A stretch of 64,000 bases of DNA from Closterium sp. Naga37s-1 (Eukaryota; Streptophyta; Zygnematophyceae; Desmidiales; Closteriaceae): contig CANJKZ010000267.1 in assembly GCA_947471745.1 (NCBI GenBank), positions 1,629,001-1,693,000 on the forward strand, given 5' to 3'. A program made the position numbers and the translations under genes. The notes under the pieces were generated by a model, which saw nothing but the letters and a program-made list of their open reading frames with translations, was not told where the DNA came from and made no database searches. Of this stretch, positions 56,801-64,000 are shown one piece after another (positions within the stretch are counted from its first letter, which is position 1; every line of letters begins with the position of its first letter).

Positions 56801-59800
56801 CGCCATCGCCATGGCCTACCGCGGCACCGCCAACAACGGCGCCATTCGGCAGCTTCTGCACTTTGCCGTCAGTGACGTCAGCGATGACGTCAGGCGCGCT
56901 GCCGTGCTGTGCCTGGGCTTCGTGCTGTGTGGGGAGCCGGATCAGGTGAGGGGGATGGGGGGTCTGCTTTCTTCTGTCTTTGTACTCTTTACTTGCTATC
57001 ACACTGCTGTGCCTCAGCTTCGTGCTGTGTGGGGAGCCGGATCAGGTGAGGAGAGATAGGGAATGTGTTCGTTTTTGTCTCGCTACTCTCTTCTCTCCAC
57101 TCTCTACTCTTTGCCGCTGTGCTGTGCCTGGGCGTTGTGCAGAGCCAGACCTGATGAGGGCCAGGTGCCCTGTGCTCTCCTCTTCCATCCCTCTCCTCTC
57201 GTTTGAGGTCCCCCGCATGGTGTCTCTCCTAACCGACTCCTTTATTCTCCCATTTCACCGCCCACGACCGCTCTCTCTCCTGTTGTACCGCTCCCCACCA
57301 CCCTCTCTCCCTTTGTGCATGTCCACCAGGTCCCGCGCATGGTCTCCCTCCTAGCAGAGTCATTCAACCCGCACGTGCGCTACGGGGCAGCCATGGCAGT
57401 CGGCATTGCATGTGCCGGCACGGCCCAGCGAAGCGCTCTCGACCTGCTGGAACCACACTTCCTCACCGCTTTTAACCCATTGTTGTATCATTTTCAACCC
57501 CTCTCTCTGCCCTTGCACCACCCTCCACCGCTCTCGCTCCCCTTTCACCACCCTCCACCAATTGCTGCGCAGGTCCCTCGAATGGTCTCCTTGTTGGCCG
57601 AGTCCTTCAACCCCCACGTGCGCTACGGGGCAACTCACTCCCATCTGCCCATTGCATCTCCCATCAGGTCCCTCGAATGGTCTCCTTGTTGGCCGAGTCC
57701 TTCAACCCCCACGTGCGCTACGGGGCAGCCATGGCAGTCGGCATTGCATGCGCCGGCACGGCTCATCCTCCCTAGTTATCCCTTGTACCGCTCTCCACCG
57801 CTCCCTCAGGTTCCCCGCATGGTCTCCCTCCTGGCCGAGTCATTCAACCCGCACGTGCGCTACGGGGCACCTCACACGCACCTGCCCCCTCCCTCTTCCC
57901 TCTCCAATCTGTCTATGCAATCATGTGCCAACTGCGTCCCACCAGGTCCCCCGAATGGTTTCCTTACTCGCACAGTCCTTCAACCCGCACGTGCGCTACG
58001 GGGCAGCCATGGCGGTCGGCATTGCCTGTGCCGGCACGGCGCAGCGAAGCGCGCTGGACCTGTTGGAGCCGTTTCTCCTCCTCTTTTAACCGTTGTTGCA
58101 CCACTTTCAACCCCGCTCTATCCCCTTGTACCTCCCGCCACCGCTCTCGCTCCCGTTGCACCACCCTCCACCACTTGCCGTGCAGGTTCCCCGCATGGTC
58201 TCCCTGCTCGCCGAGTCCTTCAACCCGCACGTGCGCTACGGGGCAGCCATGGCGGTCGGCATTGCCTGCGCCGGCACGGCGCAGCGTAGCGCCCTGGACC
58301 TGCTGGAGCCACTCACATCAGACGGGGTGGACTTTGTGCGGCAGGGCGCCTTAATTGCCACGGCCATGGTGCTCATGCAGTGCTCCCAAGAACGCGAGCC
58401 GCGCGTGGTGACCTTCAGGTGAGCCTTGGGCCTTGTCTGCCCCAGGAGAGGGAGCAGAGGAGCGCCCTCGACCTGCTGGAGCCACTCACATCAGACGGGG
58501 TGGACTTTGTGCGGCAGGGCGCCTTAATTGCCACAGCCATGGTGCTCATGCAGTGCTCGCAGAAGAGAGAGCCGAGAGTCGTCACCTTCAGGTGAGCCCC
58601 TCCCAGCATCTGGATGGGAAGGCCGTTGAGAAAACTTGAGAAGGCGATTCTCAACAAGCACGAGGACACCATGTGCAAGATGGGCGCCATTCTCGTTTGG
58701 GAATCCTCGACGCGGGCGGCCGCAACGTCACCATCTCTCTGCTCTCCCGCTCGGGTTACGATCGTGTAACCGCCGTCATCGGCATGGCTCTGTTCACCCA
58801 GTACTGGTACTGGTTCCCGCTGATCCAATTCTCCTCTGTCCCTCTCTCTCCTCCCTTCTCTCCTCACCACCTCCCCCCCCTCCCAGGCGTCAGCTCGAGA
58901 AGGCCATTCACGACAAGCACGAGGACACCATGTGCAAGATGGGCGCCATTCCCCTGTCCCACACTCACTCATTCTTATCCTACCTTCTCCTCCCTCCAGG
59001 CGCCAGCTTGAGAAGGCCATTCACGACAAGCACGAGGACACCATGTGCAAGATAGGCGCCATTCCTCTGTCCCACACTCACTCATTCTTATCCTACCTTC
59101 TCCTCCCCCCAGGCGCCAGCTTGAGAAAGCGATTCACGACAAGCACGAGGACACCATGTGCAAGATGGGCGCCATTCCTCTGTCCCACACTCACTCATTG
59201 TTATCCTACCTTCTCCTCCCCCCAGGCGCCAGCTTGAGAAAGCGATTCACGACAAGCACCAGGACACCATGTGCAAGATGGGCGCCAGTCCTCTGTCCCA
59301 CACTCACTCATTCTTATCCTACCTTCTCCTCCCCCCAGGCGCCAGCTTGAGAAAGCGATTCACGACAAGCACGAGGACACCATGTGCAAGATGGGCGCCA
59401 TTCCCCTGTCCCACACTCACTCATTCTTATCCTACCTTCTCCTCCCCCCAGGCGCCAGCTTGAGAAAGCGATTCACGACAAGCACGAGGACACCATATGC
59501 AAGATGGGCGCCATTCTCGCCTCGGGAATCCTCGACGCGGGCGGGCGCAACGTCACCATCTCCCTCCGCTCCCGCTCCGGTTACGACCGCGTAACCGCCG
59601 TCATTGGCATGGCACTTTTCACGCAGTACTGGTACTGGTTCCCGCTCCTGCACTTCCTCTCTCTCTCCTTCTCGGCAACGGCCCTCGTCGGGCTTCAAGG
59701 GGATCTCAAGGCGCCGAAATTCGATTTTGTTTCGGAGTGCCGGCCGGGGTTGTTTGCGTACCCGCCGCCTGCGGTGGTGGCGAGTAGCAGCGCTGCTGTG

Positions 59801-60970
59801 AAGGCGCCGGTTGCGGTGCTGTCGACGGCTGCGAGGGCGAAGGGGAGGGCGAAGGAGAAGGAGGAGAAGAAGGAGAAGGAGGAGAAGGAGGAGGAGGAGA
59901 AGAAGGAGGGGGGAGAGGGGAAGGCCGGGGAGGGCGGGGTTGCAGCAGCGATGGATGGAGTGAAGGGGGGCGAGGAGGAGGGAGGGAAGAAGGGAGAGGA
60001 GAAGAAGGAAGGAGATGCCATGGAGGTATGTGCTCGTCTGCCCTACCCCCCCTCATTTCCTCTCTAAGTCTTTTCGTTGCGCACCTCGCAACTTCCCCTT
60101 GCCTCCCTCTCTCCTCCCCTCCCCCGCTTGCCCCCTGCCTCCCAAACACTCGCGTTCTCTCCCCCCTTGCTCTATTGAATTTTCATTTGAGAACTTTTGA
60201 TAGTGATTCCAAAAAAGCCCGCCCCTCCCAGACCACTCTATCTCTCGCCCCCCTTGCTCTCACATTCTTCACCTTAACCTCCTGACTCCTAACCCTTCTG
60301 TTATCTAAATTTCAGTTCTCTTTGTGGCCAAAGTCTTGCTTGTGCACCCGTTTCACTAGGTGATTTCCACCACTCTCCACCCCTCTCCACTTCTCTCTCC
60401 CGCCCTTTCTCCCAACCTCTGTCTCACCCACTCTCCCGTCCTCCCTCCGCTTTCTCGTCCGTGAAACTCCTCCAACTTCCACCTTCCACCCTCCATGCTC
60501 CCTCTCTCTCAACCTTGGTTTAGGTTGAGGGTTCTGATGCCACTGCTGGTGCGGCTGCTGAAGCCAAAAAGCCGGCTGAACCAACGTCTGAAATCCTCCA
60601 CAATCCTGCCCGAGTGCTGCCCGCACAAGAAAAATACATCAAGTTCCCGGACACCTGCCGCTATGCACCAATCAGGAAGCCGACCTCCGGGTTTTTGCTC
60701 CTCAAGGATCGCCAGCCCGGGCAGCCCGAAGAATTCGCGCTGACCGACGGGCCGAATGCTGCTGCGGCTGGAAATTCCGGTGCTGCCCGGACTGCCGCTG
60801 CTGCTGCCCCAGCTGCTGCTGCTGCTCCTGTGGGAGCGTTCAGGAGGAGTGGGGGAGGAGCGGGGGGGAGGGGGAGAGGGGGGGGTGCGCCCCCTCCCCC
60901 ACCTCCTCCTGCTGATGATGATGAAGATGATGATGAGCCTGCTCCTCCTGAGGCCTTTGATTTCCGTTAA
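41892..60970 (+). CDS. RPN2: 26S proteasome regulatory subunit RPN2 (PSMD1), 14 exons
   Basis: Exons: 41892-42031, 43233-43296, 43830-43935, 44812-44929, 46199-46325, 46963-47004, 51401-52170, 52846-52981, 53724-54002, 54716-54936, 56687-56945, 58186-58418, 59452-60025, 60524-60970. All have GT/AG ends and phases agree, giving 1171 residues (Arabidopsis RPN2 is about 1000). RPN2 is the large scaffold of the 19S base; it binds RPN13 and RPN10-side partners and lies in nucleus and cytosol. Matches run end to end: [58 protein letters not shown], the proteasome/cyclosome repeats from about residue 500 to 830 ([57 protein letters not shown]), then [16 protein letters not shown] and [11 protein letters not shown]. 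Extra length is an A/E-rich insert in exon 7 (about 270-420) and an acidic C-terminus. Exon choice rests on completeness, since most exons have nearby partial copies. Confidence 0.93.
42360..42434. repeat. small tandem duplication in RPN2 intron 1
   Basis: Two copies of about 37 bases (CTCCCGACGGCGACGGCGG then ATGTACGAGAATTGG) lie side by side. The rest of this 1.2 kb intron shows nothing else. Confidence 0.85.
43565..44535 (+). repeat. echoes of RPN2 exon 3
   Basis: Exon start copies (GTGTTCTACTATCTGGGCGA) lie at 43565 and 43703, before the used exon at 43830-43935. Exon end copies (up to CTCATTG|GTGCGTG) end at about 44114, 44291, 44401 and 44535. Upstream copies keep the acceptor, downstream ones the donor. 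Confidence 0.9.
44656..45489 (+). repeat. echoes of RPN2 exon 4
   Basis: One start copy is at about 44656-44740 ([19 protein letters not shown], with N for D). The used exon is 44812-44929. End copies are at about 45005-45085, 45150-45226, 45295-45370 and 45445-45488, the last truncated. Most keep CTGGACAA|GTGAGTG. Confidence 0.9.
45547..46690 (+). repeat. echoes of RPN2 exon 5
   Basis: Start copies (CAG|CTGCAT.GAGGAGCGTCAG) are at 45549, 45679, 45798, 45939 and 46069. The used exon is 46199-46325. End copies (GAGTGCCGCCGCCT.GACAAG through CTGCCTGCAG|GT) follow at about 46368, 46492 and 46610. The last two start copies are 130 bp apart and almost identical. Confidence 0.9.
47095..47132 (+). 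repeat. echo of RPN2 exon 6
   Basis: TCTCCCTTGTCAACCGCCGA, followed by a copy of the exon end with GCAG|GTACTGCACCCGTC, repeats 46968-47004. The differences (ACAATTCCGG against ACAGTTCCGT) change Q to Q and R to R only over the first bases. Confidence 0.85.
47298..47327. repeat. palindrome E, TTTTGAG-GCGC-CTCAAAA core
   Basis: A 30-base palindrome with one mismatch lies between direct repeats of the CTCATACCACCACAGACCAG type (47271-47297 and 47326-47357) in RPN2 intron 6. Confidence 0.9.
47461..49965. repeat. 13-bp satellite in RPN2 intron 6, about 190 units
   Basis: The unit is CTTGCCCTTCCAC (plus strand), repeated for about 2.5 kb with rare one- or two-base slips. Because 13 is not divisible by three, all three forward frames read the same 13-residue cycle ([13 protein letters not shown]), which creates very long meaningless frames on both strands. 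Near 49920-49965 it changes through CTTGTCCTTGCC forms into the next repeat. Confidence 0.97.
49966..51205. repeat. 10-bp pure pyrimidine satellite in RPN2 intron 6, about 120 units
   Basis: The unit is CTTCCCTCTC, with scattered CCGT and CTCG variants and a block of about eight consecutive CCGT variants near 51096-51170. The plus strand is essentially all pyrimidine for 1.2 kb. Confidence 0.97.
51266..51350 (+). repeat. echo of RPN2 exon 7 start
   Basis: The copy GTGCTGTCCACATTGGTGAG and onward to CAGCGAC repeats 51401-51487 with its own acceptor-like context (CCTCCTG..). It reads [20 protein letters not shown] against [11 protein letters not shown] in the used exon. Confidence 0.85.
52226..52440 (+). 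repeat. echoes of RPN2 exon 7 end
   Basis: Two copies of the exon end (GGCCT.ACCCTGCAGTTCCT.TACAGCCACAACAA|GTG) lie at about 52229-52276 and 52347-52437. The second reads [21 protein letters not shown] with mostly synonymous changes. Confidence 0.9.
52575..52762 (+). repeat. echoes of RPN2 exon 8 start
   Basis: One copy ([20 protein letters not shown]) with acceptor CTGGCAG is at 52686-52760 and a shorter one, GCGTGTGCCACAGTGCCACC, at about 52588-52610. The used exon is 52846-52981. Confidence 0.88.
53220..53723 (+). repeat. 168-bp echo array of RPN2 exon 9 start
   Basis: Three copies start at 53220, 53388 and 53556 and the used exon at 53724, spaced by exactly 168 bases. Each has acceptor CTCAG/GCAG and reads DWLSRA-NWAKFSA, then mostly GLGVIH. 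The spacing is a multiple of three, and the intron parts are nearly identical in the last three. Confidence 0.93.
54067..54224 (+). repeat. echoes of RPN2 exon 9 end
   Basis: Copies of the exon end ([16 protein letters not shown]) are at about 54069-54117 and 54174-54222, each followed by GTGTG. They differ from the used exon by a few mostly silent changes (CTGCTCGAG against CTGCTGGAG). Confidence 0.9.
54394..54662 (+). repeat. echoes of RPN2 exon 10 start
   Basis: Copies at 54394-54510 and 54550-54664 each read [37 protein letters not shown] with CAG acceptors (IQ replaced by FS-like text only in another frame). They end where the used exon (54716-54936) continues into GEAAG. Confidence 0.93.
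55010..55645 (+). repeat. 144-bp echo array of RPN2 exon 10 end
   Basis: The exon end ([15 protein letters not shown]) recurs five times. Units repeat at exactly 144 bp (GTGGGGGGATGG at 55066, 55210, 55354 and 55498) and the middle ones are nearly identical, so this part is young. Each keeps an AAGGTCATCAG|GTGGGG donor. Confidence 0.93.
55827..55888. repeat. palindrome F, TTTTGAG-GCGC-CTCAAAA core
   Basis: A 62-base hairpin: arms of 29 bases with three mismatches around GCGC, the inner 34 bases perfect. It lies between repeated exon 11-like segments. Confidence 0.9.
55986..56017. repeat. palindrome G, TTTGAG-AATT-CTCAAA core
   Basis: A 16-base perfect core is flanked by GGTAC/GTACC arms with a small bulge. 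It lies between two copies of a CATGGCCTACCGCAGCAACA-type segment (about 55947-55978 and 56031-56062). Confidence 0.8.
56185..56625 (+). repeat. echoes of RPN2 exon 11 start
   Basis: Copies are at about 56194-56272 (short), 56312-56485 (long, to AIRQL) and 56574-56612 (a fragment of TANNDAIR). The long copy reads [24 protein letters not shown] with acceptor CCCCCAG. Differences from the used exon at 56687 are mostly third-position. Confidence 0.9.
57010..57170 (+). repeat. echoes of RPN2 exon 11 end
   Basis: The exon end (CTGTGCCT.GGCTTCGTGCTGTG..GATCAG|GTGAG) recurs at about 57008-57045, and more weakly at 57118-57165. Confidence 0.85.
57205..58090 (+). repeat. echoes of RPN2 exon 12 start
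   Basis: Copies of [19 protein letters not shown] start at about 57208 (fragment), 57331, 57573, 57668, 57809 and 57945; the used exon starts at 58186. Those at 57331 and 57945 run on through [14 protein letters not shown]. Each has a CAG acceptor. By eye the 57331 copy differs from the used exon only at synonymous positions over about 130 bases. Confidence 0.93.
58449..58592 (+). repeat. echo of RPN2 exon 12 end
   Basis: A 140-base copy of the exon end ([20 protein letters not shown] through VVTFR) with its own donor TTCAG|GTGAGC. By eye about eight synonymous changes and one amino-acid change (E to K) separate it from the used exon. Confidence 0.93.
58624..59451 (+). repeat. 113-bp echo array of RPN2 exon 13 start
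   Basis: A long, more diverged copy (58630-58860, to WYWFPLIQF) is followed by five short copies of [20 protein letters not shown] at about 58886, 58999, 59112, 59225 and 59338, spaced 113 bp. They are nearly identical to each other, including the intron part, with acceptors CCCAG or CCAG. The used exon starts at 59452. Confidence 0.93.
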
Positions 60971-60983
60971 GTCGGGCCTGTCG

Positions 60984-60999
60984 TTTGAGTCGACTCAAA
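60984..60999. repeat. palindrome H, TTTGAG-TCGA-CTCAAA core
   Basis: A perfect 16-base palindrome lies between the RPN2 stop codon and the first downstream copy of the gene's 3' coding end. Confidence 0.85.
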
Positions 61000-61014
61000 G
61001 GTCTCCCCACCACG

Positions 61015-61195
61015 CCCTGCTGATGATGATGAGATCGAGGATGATGAGCCTGCTCCTCCTGAGGCCTTCGATTTCCGTTAATCTTGGCTTGGCTTGGCTG
61101 GCATGGTTCGGCATAAGTCCACCCCACCTCCGCTTGCTGATGATTATGAAGATGATGACGAGCCTGCCCCTCTGGAGGCCTTTAATTACTGTTAA
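61015..61195 (+). repeat. two echoes of the RPN2 3' coding end
   Basis: The end of exon 14 (GATGATGAGCCTGCTCCTCC through TTTCCGTTAA, coding [13 protein letters not shown] stop) recurs at about 61015-61082 and 61130-61195, stop codon included. The first copy is close; the second is more changed (FNYC). Confidence 0.9.
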
Positions 61196-61649
61196 TGCTG
61201 GGTTGTGTGTTTGTTGCCCTGTTTGAGTACCTTTAGATCTTGCAAGTTCGACTGCGTATTTGACCCAACCATTTGCAAACAGGTTACCTGTTTTGCGTGA
61301 CTGAGGTGTTGAATGATGATAAGTTTGCCCAGTGTTTCAAACACACTTATGAACACGGGCACAACAAAACGGATTGTTAGATTGTCGACGGAGCATGCTG
61401 AATCAAATTATTAAACCCTCAAGTGTATCGAGTTACGAAGGTGCACTCGATTTTCATTATGGTTGTACATACTTTCAGGTGGGTTTGGGCCTATCTCGGG
61501 TGTTTTTTTTCGCCAACATTCGCCTCCTTGATAAAAAGGATTTGTGAACAACCAAATTGGATCTATGAATGTTGGGCACATAGTTGGATGGCAGGGTTTG
61601 GTGTCCACCGGCACGTGGGGTTACCAGCCCGAAATAGGCGGGTCCAGGG
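61196..61649. other. intergenic, 3' flank of RPN2
   Basis: No gene is seen. It should hold the RPN2 3' UTR and polyadenylation signals. It is AT-richer than the gene. Confidence 0.45.
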
Positions 61650-61774
61650 TGTCAAAGTACAATCTTACTTGTAGGCTATAGTGGGGCACTCCTTATGGGG
61701 TACAGCACTTTTAGGGTTAGTACTTGTACCCCAACTCTTGCTAATCCATTAATTCCTGCATAGTTATTCTGACA
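61650..61774 (+). repeat. 5' LTR of the right copia element
   Basis: It is 125 bp, begins TGTCA and ends in GACA just before the primer-binding site. It aligns with the LTR at 1023-1146. Confidence 0.85.
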
Positions 61775-61787
61775 TGGTATTCAGAGC
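61775..61787 (+). other. primer-binding site (initiator Met tRNA)
   Basis: TGGTATTCAGAGC directly after the LTR resembles the usual TGGTATCAGAGC, which pairs with the 3' end of plant initiator tRNA-Met, with one extra base. Confidence 0.8.
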
Positions 61788-61929
61788 AGGAAACCTGTTA
61801 GGTTTTTAGGGCCCACCGATAGTTCCGCTCTCTCCTGCCCGAAGCGCCCTTGCGCTGTCCGGCCCTGCTCGCTCAGTGTCGTGCTGCCCTGCAGCTACTC
61901 GCACTGCCTACCCTAGCGCGCTGCCCAGC

Positions 61930-62480
61930 TGTCACGCGCGCTCCTCCTGCCCGCGAGCGGCTACTGCCCCGCGCGCTCCTACTGCCCGCGAGCGGCCCTT
62001 GCCTCGCGCGCCCCTACTGCCCGCGAGCGGCCCTTGCCTCGCGCGCCCTACTGCCTGCGAGCAGCCCCTGCCCCGCGCGCCACTGCTGCCCGCGAGCAAC
62101 CCCTGCCCCGCGCGCCACTGCTGCCCGCGAGCAGCCCTTGCCCCACGCACCCCTGCTGCCCGCGAGCAGCCTCTGCCCTAGCGCGCCCCAGCAGCCCAGC
62201 GCGTCGCGCCCTGCTGCAGCCCGCGCGTCGCGCTCTGCTGCTCCGCGCGTCGCGCCCTGCTGCAGCCCGCACGCCGCGGCCTGCTGCCCTGTGCGTCGCG
62301 CCCTGCTGCAGCCCGCGCGTCGCGCTCTGCTGCTCCGCGCGTCGCGCCCTACTGCAGCCCACGCGTCGCGCTCTGCTGCCCCGCGCGTCGCGCCCTACTG
62401 CAGCCAGCGCGTCGCGCCCTGCTGCCCCACGCGTCGCGCCCTGCTGCAGCCCGCGTGTCGCGCCCTGCTGCCCTGCACAG
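61930..62480. repeat. GC-rich tandem repeats inside the copia element
   Basis: About seven units of roughly 30 bases (CCCGCGAGC.GCCC.TGCC, to about 62185) are followed by about eleven of roughly 23-25 bases (GCGCGTCGCGCCCTGCTGC). They lie in the leader/gag region. Confidence 0.85.
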
Positions 62481-62557
62481 CGCGCGCCCTGCTGCCCGCG
62501 CCGCCCAGGCCGAGCCGCGCCGCCCAACCCGAGCCGCCCTGCCCAACCCGAGCCGCC

Positions 62558-62815
62558 CTGATGCTACTACTGCTGCTGCTGCTGCTCGTTCTACTGCTGC
62601 TGCTGGTGGAGGTGCTGCTGGGAGTGCTGGAGGTGCAGCCGCCCAGCCCTACCGAGCCGCCCTGCTGCTACCACTGCTGCTGCTGCTGCTCGTGCTACTG
62701 CTGCTGCTGGTGGAGGTGCTGCTGGGAGTGCTGGAGGTGTGGCTGGTGCTGGAGGTGCTGGAGGTGCGGCTGGGAGTACTGGAGGTGCTGCTGGTGCTGG
62801 AGGTGCTGGACCTAC
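62558..62815. repeat. CTG-rich duplicated block inside the copia element
   Basis: Two copies of a block with CTGCTGCTGCTGCTG, TGGTGGAGGTGCTGCTGGGA and GTGCTGGAGGTG (about 62558-62635 and 62665-62745) are followed by further GGTGCTGGAGGTG units. In coding terms this is a G/A-rich stretch. Confidence 0.8.
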
Positions 62816-64000
62816 TACAGACCGTCATTGCCTGTCATGGCCACTATCGCGGCAGTTGCAGCGGCTAGGGGTGGACAGCAGCGGTTACTGCCTCTCCCGG
62901 ACGACCCCACCCCTCAGCAGCTTCGTGAGTGGGTTTTTCAGCGAGGCCGTCCTGGTGGTGGAGGTTTTGGTTTTATGTGGCCTCAGCGACCTCGCGACTG
63001 TGCTTCTCAACGATGCGTCCCTGGTTGTGTAGAGGTTGCTGCTCTCGGTTCTAGTGAGTCTGATGCCGCTCCAGGTGCTGGTGAGTCTGCTGCAGCTCTA
63101 GGTGCCCGTGAGTCTGCCGACGCTCTAGGTGCTAGTGCGTCTACTGCCACAGGTCCTGCCTCAGTTGAGGCCTTGCAAACTTTCACGCTTGACTCAGGCG
63201 CGTCACGTTGCTTCTTTCGTGATTGCACCACAGTCACACCACTCGCAGCACCTGTCCCAGTCTCACTGGCTGACCCCTCTGGGGGCCCAGTAGTTGCGCG
63301 AGCCTCCACTGTCCTCCCGTGTCCAGCAGTCCCCTCCGGTTCTCTCTCAGGTCTCCACCTCCCCACGTTCTCGACGAACTTGGTGAGCAACGCTGCCATT
63401 CAGGATGTCTGGGTTGATACCTTTATTCCTGGAGGGCAGCGTGTGGCGATCTGTATGTGCTCCCGGACTGGCAGTCACCTAGCTACGTTCACTCGACGGC
63501 CTGGGTCTAGTCTGTACACACTGACCACTGCGTCTGCACAGGTGGCTGAGTCAGGTCAGGTGGCTGCGTCGAGTCGGGTGTCTGCGTCAGGACAGTTAGC
63601 TGCATCTTGCTCGTGCAGAGTACTCACGCACGAGACTCAGCGCTGGCACCACCGTCTTGGTCACCCCTCCCTGCCGCGTCTGCGCAGCATGCACTCCCGT
63701 CTCCTTGTCTCTGGCCTCCCCAGGTCCCTGCCCCCTCTGCCGAGCTCGCTTTCCCCGCCGTGCCTTCCTTGCGTCGAGGGGCGGCAGCGCGCCGCTCCTC
63801 ACTCCTCCGAGTTTCCTCCGACCACTGCTCCTCTGCAGACTCTCCGCATGGACGTGTGGGGCCCGGCCCCCATCAGTGGAACGGACCGCGAACGCTACTT
63901 CCTGCTGGTTGTTGACGACTACACACGCTACACCACTGTCTTCCCCTTGCGGCGCAAGGCGGACGTCAGTGGTGTCCTGATCCCCTGGATCCGTGCTACT

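Larger units (their letters stand above)
61650..64000 (+). mobile_element. Ty1/copia LTR retrotransposon, 5' part
   Basis: It begins with a short LTR (61650-61774), then a primer-binding site, a long GC-rich leader or gag region with internal tandem repeats, and recognisable copia pol parts: the protease motif LDSGASRCFF near 63187-63215, the GAG-pre-integrase zinc region (RWHHRLGHPSLPRLRSM, about 63640-63690), and the start of integrase (MDVWGPAPISGTDRERYFL, VVDDYTRYTTVFPL) running off the window. Same family and orientation as the left-end element. Whether the whole copy is intact cannot be told from this part. Confidence 0.92.

Noticed and set aside
43565-59451. Counting every echo as an exon of RPN2
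   Set aside because: Most copies stop inside the exon and would break phase or length. One complete copy per exon reproduces the family sequence with agreeing phases.

Overview
The window is nuclear DNA of a green, plant-lineage eukaryote. Five gene families point there: a plastid-type DUF3143 protein, an RWP-RK transcription factor, a PHLOEM PROTEIN 2-LIKE A10-type protein, a HOS1-type RING protein and a plant-like RPN2. GC-rich codons, homopolymeric Q/A/G runs, long pyrimidine-rich introns and Ty1/copia elements would fit a streptophyte alga or an early-diverging land plant. The species cannot be named from the sequence.

Layout: 1-1146 is the 3' end of a copia element with a very short LTR. 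1590-2788 (+) is a two-exon DUF3143 gene. 3111-8265 (-) is a large RWP-RK protein. A possible tRNA-derived SINE lies near 8.9-9.2 kb. 10054-13204 (-) is an unrecognised, mostly disordered protein. Two small PIF/Harbinger-type MITEs sit at 14.8 and 40.6 kb. 15538-17310 (+) is PP2-A10-like and 19123-20547 (+) is a CTD-type phosphatase. 21.3-21.6 kb holds small minisatellites, and 22.76-28.77 kb a 30-bp tandem array of about 200 units. 29145-39250 (-) is a HOS1-like gene with an FG-rich tail. 41892-60970 (+) is a 14-exon RPN2 gene with 13-bp and 10-bp satellites in intron 6. From 61650 to the end runs the 5' part of a second copia element of the same family and orientation.

The most unusual feature is what I call exon echoes. 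In all three clearly spliced genes where I looked (DUF3143, HOS1, RPN2), exon edges plus adjoining intron are repeated in tandem, up to about eight times, inside the introns. The full exon sets chosen here still join in phase and match the known families. Several echoes differ from the used exon mainly at synonymous positions. Eight short palindromes with a shared core (TTTGAG, a 4-base centre that is self-complementary in seven, CTCAAA) sit between such direct repeats, all in or just beside HOS1 and RPN2.

HOS1 (ubiquitin ligase/nuclear-pore family) and RPN2 (proteasome base) are head to head, so a ubiquitin-proteasome pair shares one divergent upstream region. No other pathway link between neighbours is evident.
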